This document shows positions 25,735 to 36,620 of a DNA stretch of 64,000 nt, in pieces. The stretch is taken from assembly GCA_013397075.1 (NCBI GenBank), contig VWZS01007634.1, positions 140,502 to 204,501 on the forward strand. Direction: 5' to 3'. Position numbers and translations under genes: made by a program. This DNA is from Rhabdornis inornatus. Its lineage: Eukaryota > Chordata > Aves > Passeriformes > Rhabdornithidae. How positions within the stretch are numbered: position 1 is the stretch's first letter; each line of letters starts with the position of its first letter. A model generated the notes under the pieces. The model was not told the DNA's origin. It made no database searches and saw only the letters and a program-made list of their open reading frames with translations.

Positions 25735-26600
25735 GCTCCGTGTCCCTCCTGCTGCCGAGGAACGCGGGGCACGGAGCCTGCCAGACTGCGGGGACAGGAG
25801 CAGGAGGGGCATGGGGACGATGATTCCTGCTGCTGGCAGCGCTCTCGGTCCTGGGAGAGATCCCAGCACGGAGTCCAAGAGCCCGGGGGGGACATGCAGA
25901 CCCCGCCGGCTGTCTCCCGTGGGTGGGAGCGCTGGGAGGCAATCCACCCCGGGGAAGGATGCTGCGGAGGGAGGAGAAGCTGACAGGGCGACGCTGCTGG
26001 CAGGCAGCTGTCTCCAGGGTGGCTGCAGCACTGCAGCATCAATTAACCTTTGGGGAACTTGTGCCAGCGCCGCTCAGGCGTAGCCGCGGCTCCGCCGTGC
26101 CGAGCGGTGGGGCGCGAACCTGCCGCGCTGCAAAGCTGCAGCCAGACTACAAAAGCCCGACCAGGAGCCAGCCACCTGAGCCGAAGTGCCTCTGTCTCGC
26201 TCACCAGCCTGCGCTAAGTGCTTTTATCTCCTCTCCTTGTGTTTACGAGGGTGGCTTTCTCCTTCTCCTGCGCGGCGGTGCCGCGGAATGCTAATGGGAG
26301 CGGGTGGCGGCTGCCCTCCGCAGTCCTTGGCAGGCAATTTCCTCGGGGCCAGGCCCCCGACCCCGCTGGCTCTGCAGGGAGAGTGTGACCCCCACCCTGC
26401 AGCCCCCTGGCCAGCACCTGGCACCCACCCAGCTCCGTGGGGCAGTGCCAAAATGGTCATTACCAGCCAGCCAGAGGGACCCAGTGAGACCTGAGCCCTT
26501 GCTGGCTGTGCAGCACAGATGTTCCTGCACTGCAGCCTCGCCACTGCTGCTGGACGGGGGGATCTCGGCACGGGGTGTTGGCCCCCAGGCAGTGGTGAGC
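25735..26600. promoter_or_regulatory. CpG island, probable promoter
   Basis: This is the strongest CpG island of the window. By eye 26041-26340 alone holds about 26 CpG in 300 bp, close to the number expected from base composition, whereas flanking DNA is CpG-poor. A TATA-like TACAAAAG lies near 26148 on the plus strand. Good donor-like sites exist in both directions: GTGAGC at 26595 on the plus strand, and GTGAGCGAGA on the minus strand opposite about 26195-26205. CpG islands usually mark transcription starts in birds, but no adjoining coding exon was recognised and the direction is unknown. Confidence 0.55.
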
Positions 26601-28944
26601 TCATGGTTCCTGCAGCTCCCTCCTGATCACGGCTCCTGCAGCTCCATCCCACCAGCGCTGTGCTTTGTGTGTTCCTCAGGCATCTCCGGCTGTCTGGGAG
26701 CCCAGACTGGGAGGGTAGTGGGCAAAATGAGAGGGGAAGAAATAGAAAATAACAGCGAGGTTTTAGAAGGAGCAGCAGTACCAGGGAGGTGTCCTAGAGG
26801 GAGGAGTCTGGTCAGGCTCGTCCGTAAATCATGTATGCTCCTGCACACAACCTCTTCTTGGCCACCGAGCTCTGCTCTTCAGAGAATAAGACACTCCTTG
26901 GCCAAAGCCCTATGAGACACTCAGGCATCAAATTCCTGGAAACGTGGGCTGAAAACATGCACTTAATCCCAGCCTGATGTGGTGACTCTGCTGTCAGTAC
27001 TTGGGGTGCAAGGGAACAGCCAGGAGTAGCCCAGGCCCGCATGGCACATGCTGCTGTCACTTTGGAAGCTGTGACAGGGATGTGCCATGCTTCCCATGGC
27101 TGCCCCCAGCCAGGCGAGAGGAGCCTTTCTCTTTCACCCTGAAAGAGATGGACTCCTTCCTGACCAGGGAATCAGGAGTTTGGGGTGGTGTGGCAGGATC
27201 CCCTGGATCTCATATCACCTTTCCCAAGGGCAGCCACTCCGTGGGCTCCCAGCTCAGCCAGGGCAGCATTGCCAGCACTCTCCCAGCTTGTGCCTCCCTG
27301 TTTCCCTGCATGCAGCTTTCCCTCCACGCTCCAAGGAGCCATTTCCATGCTGCAGAGGAGCTGCAGGGCAGCAGAGCCAAGAGGCAGCAGCAGCCCCTGG
27401 CTCCCTTCACGTGCCCAGCCTGGAGACACCTTGGCAGCCCCTGCCTGCACCCAGGTCCTGCCCGGCGCCTGCCTGCGTGTGTTCCGTCATGGAAAGGGCC
27501 ACGTTGGCCACTTTTCCTATGATCTCACCCTGGCCAGAGCTGTGAGTCATTGGAAACCTGGTCCCTCTGGGGCTGAGCCAGAGCTGGCCAAACTGATGGA
27601 AAGACCACCAGAGCCTTTGGGAGCAGTCTGAGCTCCAGTGCTGCTGCAGCCCTCGTGGTGGGGGACAGCATGTGATGGCAGGAGCAGGGCTGGGACCAGC
27701 TTTGTGGGGAGCACCAGGGGTGCTGCCACAGCAGCTCTGCATCTCCTGCATCCCTGAGCCACCAGCAGTGGTGCTGCCTCTTTGGTGAGGAGTTCAGCTC
27801 CCATGGCACTGGAGTGGAGATCCAACCCTGGCCCCAATGTGTGCCATCCTTGGCATCCCCTCTCTTGCCAGATGGTGATTTATAAACCCCTAGGGAGGGG
27901 AAGCTGGGGAGCTGCAGGGCACTGTGTGGCTCCCTGAGTCTGCCACAAGGTGGATTCCAGTAAGGAAAGCTAATTTCTTCCAGAGCATCTGAAAATATGA
28001 GCTGGAAATATCCCCACCCCTGCTTTGTAAGCAGCACCCATGGCAAGGTTTCCCCAAGGTGGGGCTGGGCTTTTGCAATCATGTAACCACTCAGGCTATG
28101 TAGATGTTTCCTGTGTGCCTGGTAATAAGCAGATGAAAAGACAGATCATTTACTGGCAGTAGCAAGGAAAAGTCAAAGCTATCTCTCAATACAGCTCCAC
28201 TCCTGGAGATTTCCCCCTCTGCCTCATGAGTTGGGTGATGCTGGCTATTCCAGAGACTCCCACGTACCCCTGTACATCCCTGCAGGGAATATCTGCTTCC
28301 CAAGATTCCTGGTGCTCGTATCACAGTGGATGTCTGCCTTCAAGGAGGTACCTGTCAGACTTGGAACTATCCTGAAACCTCACTTTGCCCACCAGTGAAA
28401 ACACAACAGGGGGAATTTCACCTTTAACTTTCAGATTTGTCATCTTTAGGGAAAACCAACTGGTTTCCATCAAGTTTCAGGTCCAGCTGGAGATGGGAGG
28501 TGAAGGACAAGAGCAGGAATAGGCAGAAATAGCGTGGCCTCAAACACAACAAGGGAGCAGCTTGGTTGTCTTCTTCTGCTCTTCTTCCTGTAAGGAATCT
28601 GCATGGGGCTGTACACACATCGAGTGTTTCTCTCCAGCTCCTGTTGTCATTAAATGCCAGGTGGTGGGCTCACCAATGCCTAGATCTCATTGTGGTTGCT
28701 CCTCTCTGTCTGTGTTCTAAGCAATGGATAAAACCAAAACCAGCCTGAACCTCTGCCATTACTGCTGGGAAGTGCAATGCTTTTCCTGCATAGTGAAAAG
28801 TGCTGAAATCCCCCAAAATGTCTTTCTCCATCCTGGTGTTTGAGAGTGCTCTGGCAGCATTGTGGGTGTGTGGTCACATGGAGTCCGGCACAGCCATGGA
28901 CAGAGCCTGTGTGCTGACTGATTTAAGCTCCTTCAGAATGATGT
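26601..28944. other. No gene recognised
   Basis: GC-rich DNA up to about 27.9 kb gives many overlapping chance frames on both strands. No transposon family, tandem array or spliced exon is supported. Confidence 0.45.
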
Positions 28945-28971
28945 AGTATGATATCATCATTATATCATACT
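28945..28971. repeat. Perfect inverted repeat, 10-bp arms
   Basis: Arms AGTATGATAT (28945-28954) and ATATCATACT (28962-28971) flank a 7-base loop, CATCATT. The sequence could extrude as a hairpin or be a bipartite protein-binding site. It could also be the remnant of a small transposon end, but no flanking duplication was seen. Function unknown. Confidence 0.85.
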
Positions 28972-30159
28972 GCTGTCACACAGGTTGGGCTTAATCTGAG
29001 CAGAAACTAAATTCCCAGAGAGCAGTATATCTTTTCAAGTTAAGCTTAGCTAAATGCTTGTCATTGCAGGTCTGTTAACGCTGAATACAAGCAGTAATTA
29101 CTTCAGCTTCTCATGAATTTGGTAAAACTTTGTGTGAGTGTGTGGCTTTACCTTTCAACTCCTGCTTTTTAATTTGTGTCCCACAGCTACACAACAGGCG
29201 GTCCCTCAGCCACCCCTCTGGCATAACTAGATATTTGCAGTTTATCCCAGAAATTCCTGGTGTCACACATACCATGGCTCTGGAAGTTTGCAGATGGTTC
29301 TTGTGCTGGACACTGTGGTTGCATTTAGTGATATCTTGCCACAATGGACTGAGAGGTGAAAAGTCACCTTCAAAATCTGGGGCTGCTTCTGAAAGCTCTG
29401 GAAAGCGATGTTGTAAGAACCTCTTCTTAATCTGTGGTCTGTTACAGATCTTCCACTTCTCCTTCTCCTCCCAGTTCTGTCTGTCTAACATTTGTATTTC
29501 AGAGATGTTCATGAACACACAGACACAGGCAGTGCTTGGTGAGCACAAATTCTATTGCAGGAGCAGGTGCATGTTCCTGTCCGTGAAAAGCAGAGCTGGT
29601 CCAGCCCACAGGGACCATTGTGGTGTTACAGGAAAAAATCTGAGAGGTGTATTTTTAGTCTTTGAAGGATTTCCATCAATGGCTCATTAGGTTTATTGAG
29701 GCAGCAGTGATGTTGTCAAACACACTCTGCATGCCTACCCTGTTTTGCAAAGAACAAAACCATGTAGCAACAAATTAATGCACAGACCAGTGGCTTTTTC
29801 ATGACCAGTGGACGTCAGTTTGGCCCTTTCTATACCTAGATAGCGGGTCTTAATTTTCTAGTTTTAAACTGAAGTGTCAAGAAGTGCCACACTGCCAGTC
29901 TGGGTCCAGATGCTGTCACAGCAGATGTCCTGGGCCTGGAGCTGTCACTTCTGTACTAAATGTCCCAGTGTCAGTTTTGCCACGTTACAGGGCACAATCC
30001 TGGAGATGTTGTGGTGACATGACACACTTTGACTGGCTTTAGCTATGACTCTGCTTTACTTGGCTCTTTAAAGTTCTCCCTTACAACTTGCCAGCTAAGG
30101 AAAGAGCTCTTTTTACTCTTGTTTTGACAGTGGAATTGATGCCAGTTTTGGGGAAACAC
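28972..30159. other. No gene recognised
   Basis: Mixed, fairly AT-rich sequence directly upstream of the candidate core promoter at 30.16 kb. The opposing frames at 29.1-29.7 kb are long for this composition but carry no recognisable domain. Confidence 0.4.
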
Positions 30160-30255
30160 TATAAATATCCCCGAGTCTGTGATCTCTGGTGTTAGTATTT
30201 CCTGGCAGTGCTTTCAAGAGTATCTGATTGATAAGCACTCAACACAATGGTGAGT
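30160..30255 (+). promoter_or_regulatory. Candidate TATA promoter and first exon ending at ATG/GTGAGT
   Basis: A consensus TATAAATA lies at 30160-30167. About 80 bp further on, an ATG (30247-30249) is followed directly by a near-perfect splice donor, GTGAGT (30250-30255). The spacing would allow transcription to start near 30190 and a leader of about 55 nt, with the first exon carrying only the start codon in phase 0. Some vertebrate genes have such first exons. No downstream phase-0 exon could be assigned, so this may be coincidence. Confidence 0.25.
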
Positions 30256-33200
30256 CCTGACACATTTTTAAGCGTTCACAGATGTGGCAGATAACCTTGT
30301 CCCATCATCTTTGGATGCCAGGTTGAGGTCTGGGCGTAGTTTGTTGATAGCCACGACTCCATCAAGGTCCACCGTTATCAGTGAGTCACAACTCAGCCAA
30401 GTGTGCACTTCATTTCCAAAACACTTTAAAAGATTATCCTCACAGCTTCATCTATTTATTATTTTAAGATGGGCTCAAGGATGACAATGTTTTGGTTTCT
30501 TATAGTCACTTTCTAGATCTTACAGATAATTAGAGAGCATAAAGCTGTTTGTTTTTATAGGAAATGTTACTTGGGTCTTGTGCAAGTGATCTTTTGGGAT
30601 ATCTGATGTGAAATGGCTTCTTAGGAAATTGTCCAGTTTGTCAGTTTACTCCATTTCATGAGCCTTTTAGTCACAAAATCACCATCATGTTTCTGCCTAA
30701 TGCCTCCAATTATCATTACATTTTCTTCTGCTGTGGCGAGTGACCTGCAAACCCACTGATGTTCCTCAGTAATATTAATGAAGCCACTTCTATGACCAAC
30801 TTCTGCATTACCCCAGATCCCTGGTGCTGAGTTGTTGGATTTTCCCCTTCTGGAGCCTGGCTTCAGACAGAGCAGGATCTGCCCTTGGTGTTTGTATCTG
30901 AAACCTGATCAGAAATGCTCAGTCACCAATGGTCCCCTCCCCTCCCTGTACTCTTCAGTGCGCTCCAGAGCATTGTAATGGCTTAAGATGATGAATACTA
31001 TGCAGACAACACACCCAGCTGTCCAAGCAGACAGTCAGCAGAGAAATGAAGATATGCCTGCCTAAGTAAAAGTTTGATTAATTGCATTAATTAGGCCCTA
31101 AGGTATGGTTCATAAAATAAGAGTACAACTGGTGTATTGGATTGGGGAATTGACTATGTGACAGGGAACAAACAGTGGCACGAACGGGAACTCGTCTCTG
31201 TCTGGAATGGCATGATAAATTATCAATTAAATAATGGAGAGTGACAAAGCTGCAGTCTGTGAGAGGCGACCTCCAGCCATGGCTCTGGCCAGCCCAGGTG
31301 GGTGACTCAGCCACCTCTGTCACTCTCTCCAGTGCTTCCATACCAGTTTGTTCTGCCATAGTGCCACCAGCACAGCACTGGGCTTGTGGCCCTGTCAGCA
31401 CTGCAGGGCACTGGACCCTCATGGGGTGAGTGTGGACTGAGCAGCCATGGGGCCACTGGGTCCTGCAGGGACTGTACCAGAGCATTCACCAGCTGCTGAT
31501 CTCCTCCTGCCATGGCAGCAGGACCACCTTCTGCTGGGCAAAGTGGTGAAGAGGTGTTAATTCATCCCAAATGCACTGGTTTTGACCTTCCCATGTGTCA
31601 CACCTTCTCAGTGTGTCCCTTCCATCCTTTGGCATCACCATATTTGCTCACCAGGGAGAGCCATGGGTCAGCTCAAGCACGAGGTCCAGTAGAATTTCCC
31701 CTCCTGGATGCTGGCACTTTGTGCCAGGCTTGTGTGTGGCCACAGCTGCAGCTTCCTCATGCCCTTGTGTCCTTGCTGCTCTGAACAATGGACTCCTTGC
31801 TCCTCTTCCCTCCTGTGAACCTGTGGGGATCTTCCTGCTGCCACACAGGGGCTTGTCCTCACCTGCTCAGGCAGAGGTGAGTGGATGGTGTGTGTTTGTC
31901 GTGTGCTCCAGCACATCCCTTTCCCATTTCCCACCTTTCCCATTTCCCACCCAAAGGATGAAAGAGCTGCTGGTGCTCCAGGCTGGAGCCAGCTGCTGCT
32001 CCTGTCTGAGGCAGTGCTGCTGTGTGAGTGCTGCAGGCACAGCTGGGCAGGAGCAGCCTCTCCAGATTCCTCGTTACCCATTGTTATCAATGACTCTGCA
32101 TTTCCATGAAGCCAATAGCAGGCTGGGACAGATGTGTTACCCCTGCCCCAGGAAGCTGATGAGAGATGCTGCCTCCCCAGCAGCACTGCTTCAGTTTCCT
32201 CTAGAAGAAAGTTCCTTCAGGATCATTTCCACCAGCTCGCACTTTGCACAGCATTTTCTCACATTCTGCATTGTTTTCCTTTCCAGTATTTGTTCCATTA
32301 TTACTTTTAGTGTCACACGAAGGCCATGCCTGAGATCTAGGCTGGACTCTGACAAACAACAACACCTCTACAAAATGAGTGAGCAGGTCTGTCACCAGTG
32401 CAGTTGGCACTGGGGCACAGATATGGGGAACCCCAGGGGAACTCCAGCACTGACAATGAGAACTCAGGAGATGGTGTGGGCTGAATGATCTTCTCCTCTC
32501 CCTTGGGAATAGTCCCTGCAAGCAGAGGAGGGACTGAAGGCAGTGTGGGAGTGGAAATCCAGCAGGGCAATGATCAGAGTTCCACCCTGATGAATGGCTG
32601 AGTCAGTGAGATGTGCCTGGTCATTGGTTGTGTTGTCTCCTTAGTGGGTGTCCAGACAATGTGAGAGGTTGCTTGAACATTTCTCTTGTGCATGGCCCTG
32701 GCAGGGTGGGATGTTGGGGCAGTGACAGTTCTCTGGTGCTTGGTGTCTTGTTCATTCTCAAACCATCTCTGGGAACATTCCTCTCACCTCCTGTCTGTCA
32801 GATGTCTCTGCCATCCATCCTGTACATTCAGACAGGGCCCTTTCAGGCACACCAAGGCTGACCCCCGCTGTCAAACAGAAACCAGGGTAGTTCAAAGATG
32901 GTTGAAATCCACACAGCCTGGTTTTCTCTCTCTTCCTTCCCTCTTTCTTCCACAAGCCCAAGTGCCTGTGTTTCCTTGCCCTGGATGGAGCTAAGACAGA
33001 GCAAGCACATGCATTAGCGTTTACCATTGCATGCTGGGGAAGGACAGATTCCTCCCAAAACTAAAGAAAGAAACAATTCCTGGTCTGTTATGGCTTGTGG
33101 CTGCCATGCTGTAACGAGTGAAGATCAGACACGGGAGGAGAGCTAGAGAGGGACAAGAACTACAGCCATGGGATCTCATTCACTTGGGATGTTCATTCAG

Positions 33201-34614
33201 AGGCTGATGTAAACACCCAAACACCCCTCTATCAGGTGTTTTAATGACTGAGCAGCACTGGGGACCTCAGAGAGTTTTTTGCTTCCCTGTTCTTTCTTTA
33301 CCCTTTCTAAATGACTTTTTGGAGTTACAAGTTGTGGATTACTCACCACATTCTCTTCAGCTTCCTCTGAGTCCCTTGTGTGCCTTTCTCCCCAGCTAAG
33401 CAGGGCTGTTATTTCTGGACAACTGTCTCCTGTCAGTGACAGTGACACCATCAGTGCTGTGTCTCATCCTGTCTCTGACAGGATTTCAGTGGGTTGCTCT
33501 CTGTCCCCTGACAGGTTTGTGCAGCAGTGTCCCTATCCCTTTCAATATCAGTACATTTCTGGCATGTGAATTTGGAGATGGGTGGCTGCCCATGAATTTC
33601 TCCCCTCATCTAGGTTTGCTTGTAATAGGTGTAGCACAGGTTGTAGTTGGGATACTGCTTGCAAAGGATAGATGATGTTTCCATTTTGCTTTGAAGAACA
33701 CACACTCATTCTGCAATTGTAGAGCCACGGTTTCTGTGAGAGAGGCCACACACACCTTGGGGAGGTTGTTGTCCTTGTCTCATCAGATTTCTTCCAAAAC
33801 AGGAGACATCATCTCACCCCAGCTTCCACGGGTGATGCTCAGTGAACTTGTAGTTGAGCTCAAGCCTTTTTTCCAAAAGATGCCCAGCCTGGAAGTTTCA
33901 GATGAGTCTATTTCCAACTGCAGAACATCTGGTAGAGCATCCCTCTATTCAGAAAATGAACTAAGCTTTGAGCTTGCTCTTGGAAGCATGGAAATCTACT
34001 GGCAACGGGCATGCTACAGCAAGCAAACCTATGGCTGATTCATCTGTCTCTCTGCTCTTGCTTTGGGTGCCCCTGGTGAGGCAGCTGGATGAGAATTGGA
34101 TTGGTGTCATCACAAAAAGTGGTTGAGGTTTAACAAAAAGCCCTGAGAGCTCAGCTGCATTTGCCTGCAGCCAGTGCATGCTGCCTTTCTCTGCCCCCTG
34201 ACCCGTGGCCCTGCTCTTTTCGTGGTCCCACAGGCAGGCCAAGCTTCCAATGCCCTGGGACATCCCACAGCGACCTGATGTGGTGCTGGTACCACTGCCC
34301 TACAGAACCTCCTGTCAGCTGAAGCCCTTTGGGGTGACCCTCTTGATGGTCACAAGGAGCTGCAGGACAAGCAGCAGCCCCAGTGTGACTGCAGTTCAAG
34401 CCCCTGCCACCAGTGCTGGCTTCCACAGGTCTGTGCAGGCTGCTGGGAGCACTGTGGTGATTGCAGCCTGCTGGGTGTTGTGCTGGTTGTCTTGCACATC
34501 TTTTTCTTTGCCTCATTTGTTTGCATCTTTCAAACATGACTTGATGGCAGTCAGGGAGCCTCCTTCACTCTCCTCAAACTTCACTGGGGACAATTGAAAT
34601 CTTTTACAGTGTCC
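30256..34614. other. No gene recognised; small tandem duplication
   Basis: A 16-bp unit, TTTCCCATTTCCCACC, is duplicated exactly at 31920-31951. The frame at 31595-32488 stays open for 297 codons on the plus strand, the longest in the window. It is C-, S- and P-rich, crosses that duplication, matches no family, and is treated as accidental. No transposon hallmark was seen. Confidence 0.45.
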
Positions 34615-35045
34615 AAAGGTGGGGTATGAGGATGGTGAAGGGTCCAGAGGGACCACATGAGGAGCAGCTGAGGGCACTTGGCCTGTCCAACTGGAGCAGA
34701 GGAGACTGAGGTCAGATCTCCCCAGGGGCTGCAGCTCCTCCTGAGGGGCAGCTCTGATCTCTGCTCCCTGGGACCAAGGACAGTACTCAAGGGAATGGCT
34801 GGAGCTGTGCCAAAGGGATTTAGGTTGGACATTTGGAAAAGGTTCTTCCCCCAGAGGGTGCTGGGCACTGCCCAGGCTCTCCAGTGAATGGTCACAGCCC
34901 CCAAGGCTGCCAGAGCTCCAGGAGTGTTTGGACAATGCTCTCAGGGACAGGGTGGGATTGTTGGGGTGCCCTGTGGATGGACAGGAGTTGGACTGGATGA
35001 TCCTTGTGGGTCCTTCCAGCTCAGGATATTCCATGATTCGATGGT
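34615..35045 (+). mobile_element. CR1 LINE 3' end, about 430 bp
   Basis: Clear plus-strand CR1. It shows GGTCCAGAGGGACCACATGA, GAGGAGCAGCTGAGGGCACT, TTTAGGTTGGACATTTGG and the terminal GACTGGATGATCCTTGTGGG, then TCCTTCCAGCTCAGGATATTCC and a degenerate tail, ATGATTCGATGG. This subtype has the GGATGATCC and AGCTCAGGATATTC end also seen near 60.65 kb. It is non-coding by decay. Confidence 0.9.
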
Positions 35046-35363
35046 AACTGCATAGAGCTGCCACCTTAACCCAGAAGTTCCCCACGTGTGCTGACCTCCC
35101 AAAGCACCCCCAGTGCCTGCACAGAGCTGGTGGCAGGCGTGGGCTTTGGGGCCTGGCAGGCAAAGCACATCTCCCAGGCTTATCAATCCCTCACTGCTGA
35201 TATCAGCCCCAGAGGGAGTTCCTGTGTCAGGGCACTTTTCGGGTGGCAGAACAGATGAAAAACCCCATGATCAAAAGCAGCAATCCCCACCCATCCCCTT
35301 GCCTCATAAATGGCAGCTGGAGAATTTGTTGTGAAATTCCATCCGCTGTCCTGTTTTTTCCAG

Positions 35364-35415
35364 ATGAAAATCTCTTCTCCAGGGACTCTTTCCCCAGGAA
35401 AAAGTCTTCATTTGT
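35364..35415 (+). other. Exon-like 52-bp segment with strong splice signals
   Basis: A textbook acceptor (CTGTTTTTTCCAG, ending at 35363) and a strong donor (GTAAGTATTT, from 35416) bound 52 bp. The segment is open when entered in phase 1 and would encode ENLFSRDSFPRKKSSF. Good splice sites around so short a segment arise by chance fairly often. No partner exon was found on this strand. Low confidence. Confidence 0.2.
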
Positions 35416-35931
35416 GTAAGTATTTCAGAAAGAAAAACTCTGAAGCAGGCCTGAAACGAAACCCTTCTCTCTCATCAAGGCTGAGGAGTCCAGCTAAAGC
35501 AGTTACAGCACCCCTGCTTTACTTTCCAGGAGAAAAAGAGATCCTTCCCATGGCAGGGAGACAGCTCTGCCAATGTTTCCTTCTCATACCTAGCACTGGC
35601 AGTAATTTCAGCTGTGGCAAGATTCATCAAAGTTAATCATCTGACCCTCATCTACATGAGATAATTTTTCAGCGAGCAGGATTTGCCAGTAGCCTCAGCT
35701 GGCATCACGCAGACCAACATGAACAAATCACATCCTGTTCCAGGTCTGGCTTTCCAAATCCCAAGCAGGGAAAGAGAGCAGCGGGCGTCAGATCCTGAGG
35801 AAGACCTAGATTCAATTCAGCTCTTGGTGTTGGGCCATACGGCTGCCTCAGGTAGCTCTTCAGCGAAAATCTGACAGTCCCCAAAACTTCACGAACACTT
35901 CTGGCCCTGAGCGGCTGGCATCTTGCACAAC

Positions 35932-36057
35932 CTTCTGATCTGACAAGTTTGCCAACATCCTGAATGGTGAACATCTCATGGGGTAGGCGGTTCTTGGGAG
36001 GCTTCCATGCATCTTCTGTCGTCTCTGAAAACCTGTCTGAAAGAAATCGGTCTCCTT
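35932..36057 (-). CDS. Candidate coding exon 3 of 3, unrecognised protein
   Basis: Minus-strand segment of 126 nt, phase 1 in and phase 1 out, joined to the previous candidate by an 84-bp intron, near the lower size limit for birds. The peptide is charged (GDRFLSDRFSETTEDAWK, then NRLPHEMFTIQDVGKLV). The donor is AG/GTTGTG. The acceptor AG lies after GCAAAGCC and has a poor pyrimidine tract, the weakest point of the model. The same frame stays open to 35705, so the true end is uncertain. No further downstream exon was found. Confidence 0.3.
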
Positions 36058-36141
36058 CTGGCTTTGCGTTCAGCCCGGCACCAAACCTATGGAGGCAGGT
36101 TCAATTGGAAAGGTCCCATCCCTGCAGGGGTTCGAGCCAAC

Positions 36142-36262
36142 CTTCTGATTTGATGTGAACAGTATGTACGAATGCCACTGAATGACATGTTTCCATGATA
36201 AAGAGTGTGGTGATGAAATTCTCCCGCGTGCCAAGGATGGAAACAAAAAAGTCAGTGGGCAG
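36142..36262 (-). CDS. Candidate coding exon 2 of 3, unrecognised protein
   Basis: Minus-strand segment of 121 nt, entered in phase 0 and left in phase 1. The acceptor is good: a T-rich TTTTGTTTTCTAG followed by GTGATGTGTTGCAG. The donor, AG/GTTGGC, is mediocre. The predicted peptide is hydrophobic and regular (LPTDFFVSILGTRENF, then IMETCHSVAFVHTVH). It matches the style of the neighbouring exon candidates and no family that I know. Together the three segments would give about 138 codons without a stop. Confidence 0.35.
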
Positions 36263-36419
36263 CTGCAACACATCACAAGAGCTAGAAAACAAAATCCTTT
36301 CTGATTCCCAGGGCAGTTCTTGAGGTGCTTGGAAACCTCAGATTCCTGCCCCCTGCAAGGGACCCGCACATCCCCTCAACACATAAAGCACTGTCACTGT
36401 ATTAAAGCTAAACAAATAC

Positions 36420-36587
36420 TCCACAGAGAATAGGGAGATATTGTTTGAGTGACAAAGGCTGATAAATCATTCTCTGGACATTTTCCTCTTTGCTTGGCTT
36501 CTTCCCGTTGATCCATAGGAAATCGGTGGCACTTTGCATGTGAAAATCCATAACCCCAAAGTCCATGCATTGATGACTTTGAGCAAG
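36420..36587 (-). CDS. Candidate coding exon 1 of 3, unrecognised protein
   Basis: Minus-strand segment of 168 nt (56 codons, phase 0 to phase 0). Upstream is an AG acceptor (GAGAACTCAG) and downstream a GT donor (GGA/GTATTT). The peptide has a natural globular composition, for example DFLWINGKKPSKEENVQRM followed by a hydrophobic LSLKQYLPILC end. This contrasts with the S/P/C-rich chance frames elsewhere. It joins in phase to the candidate exon at 36142-36262 over a 157-bp intron. The frame remains open upstream to about 36,620. The family is not recognised. A decayed pseudogene or chance remain possible, and the acceptor has a weak pyrimidine tract. Confidence 0.35.
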
Positions 36588-36620
36588 CTGAGTTCTCAGG
36601 TAAAACACACCACTTGCTTT

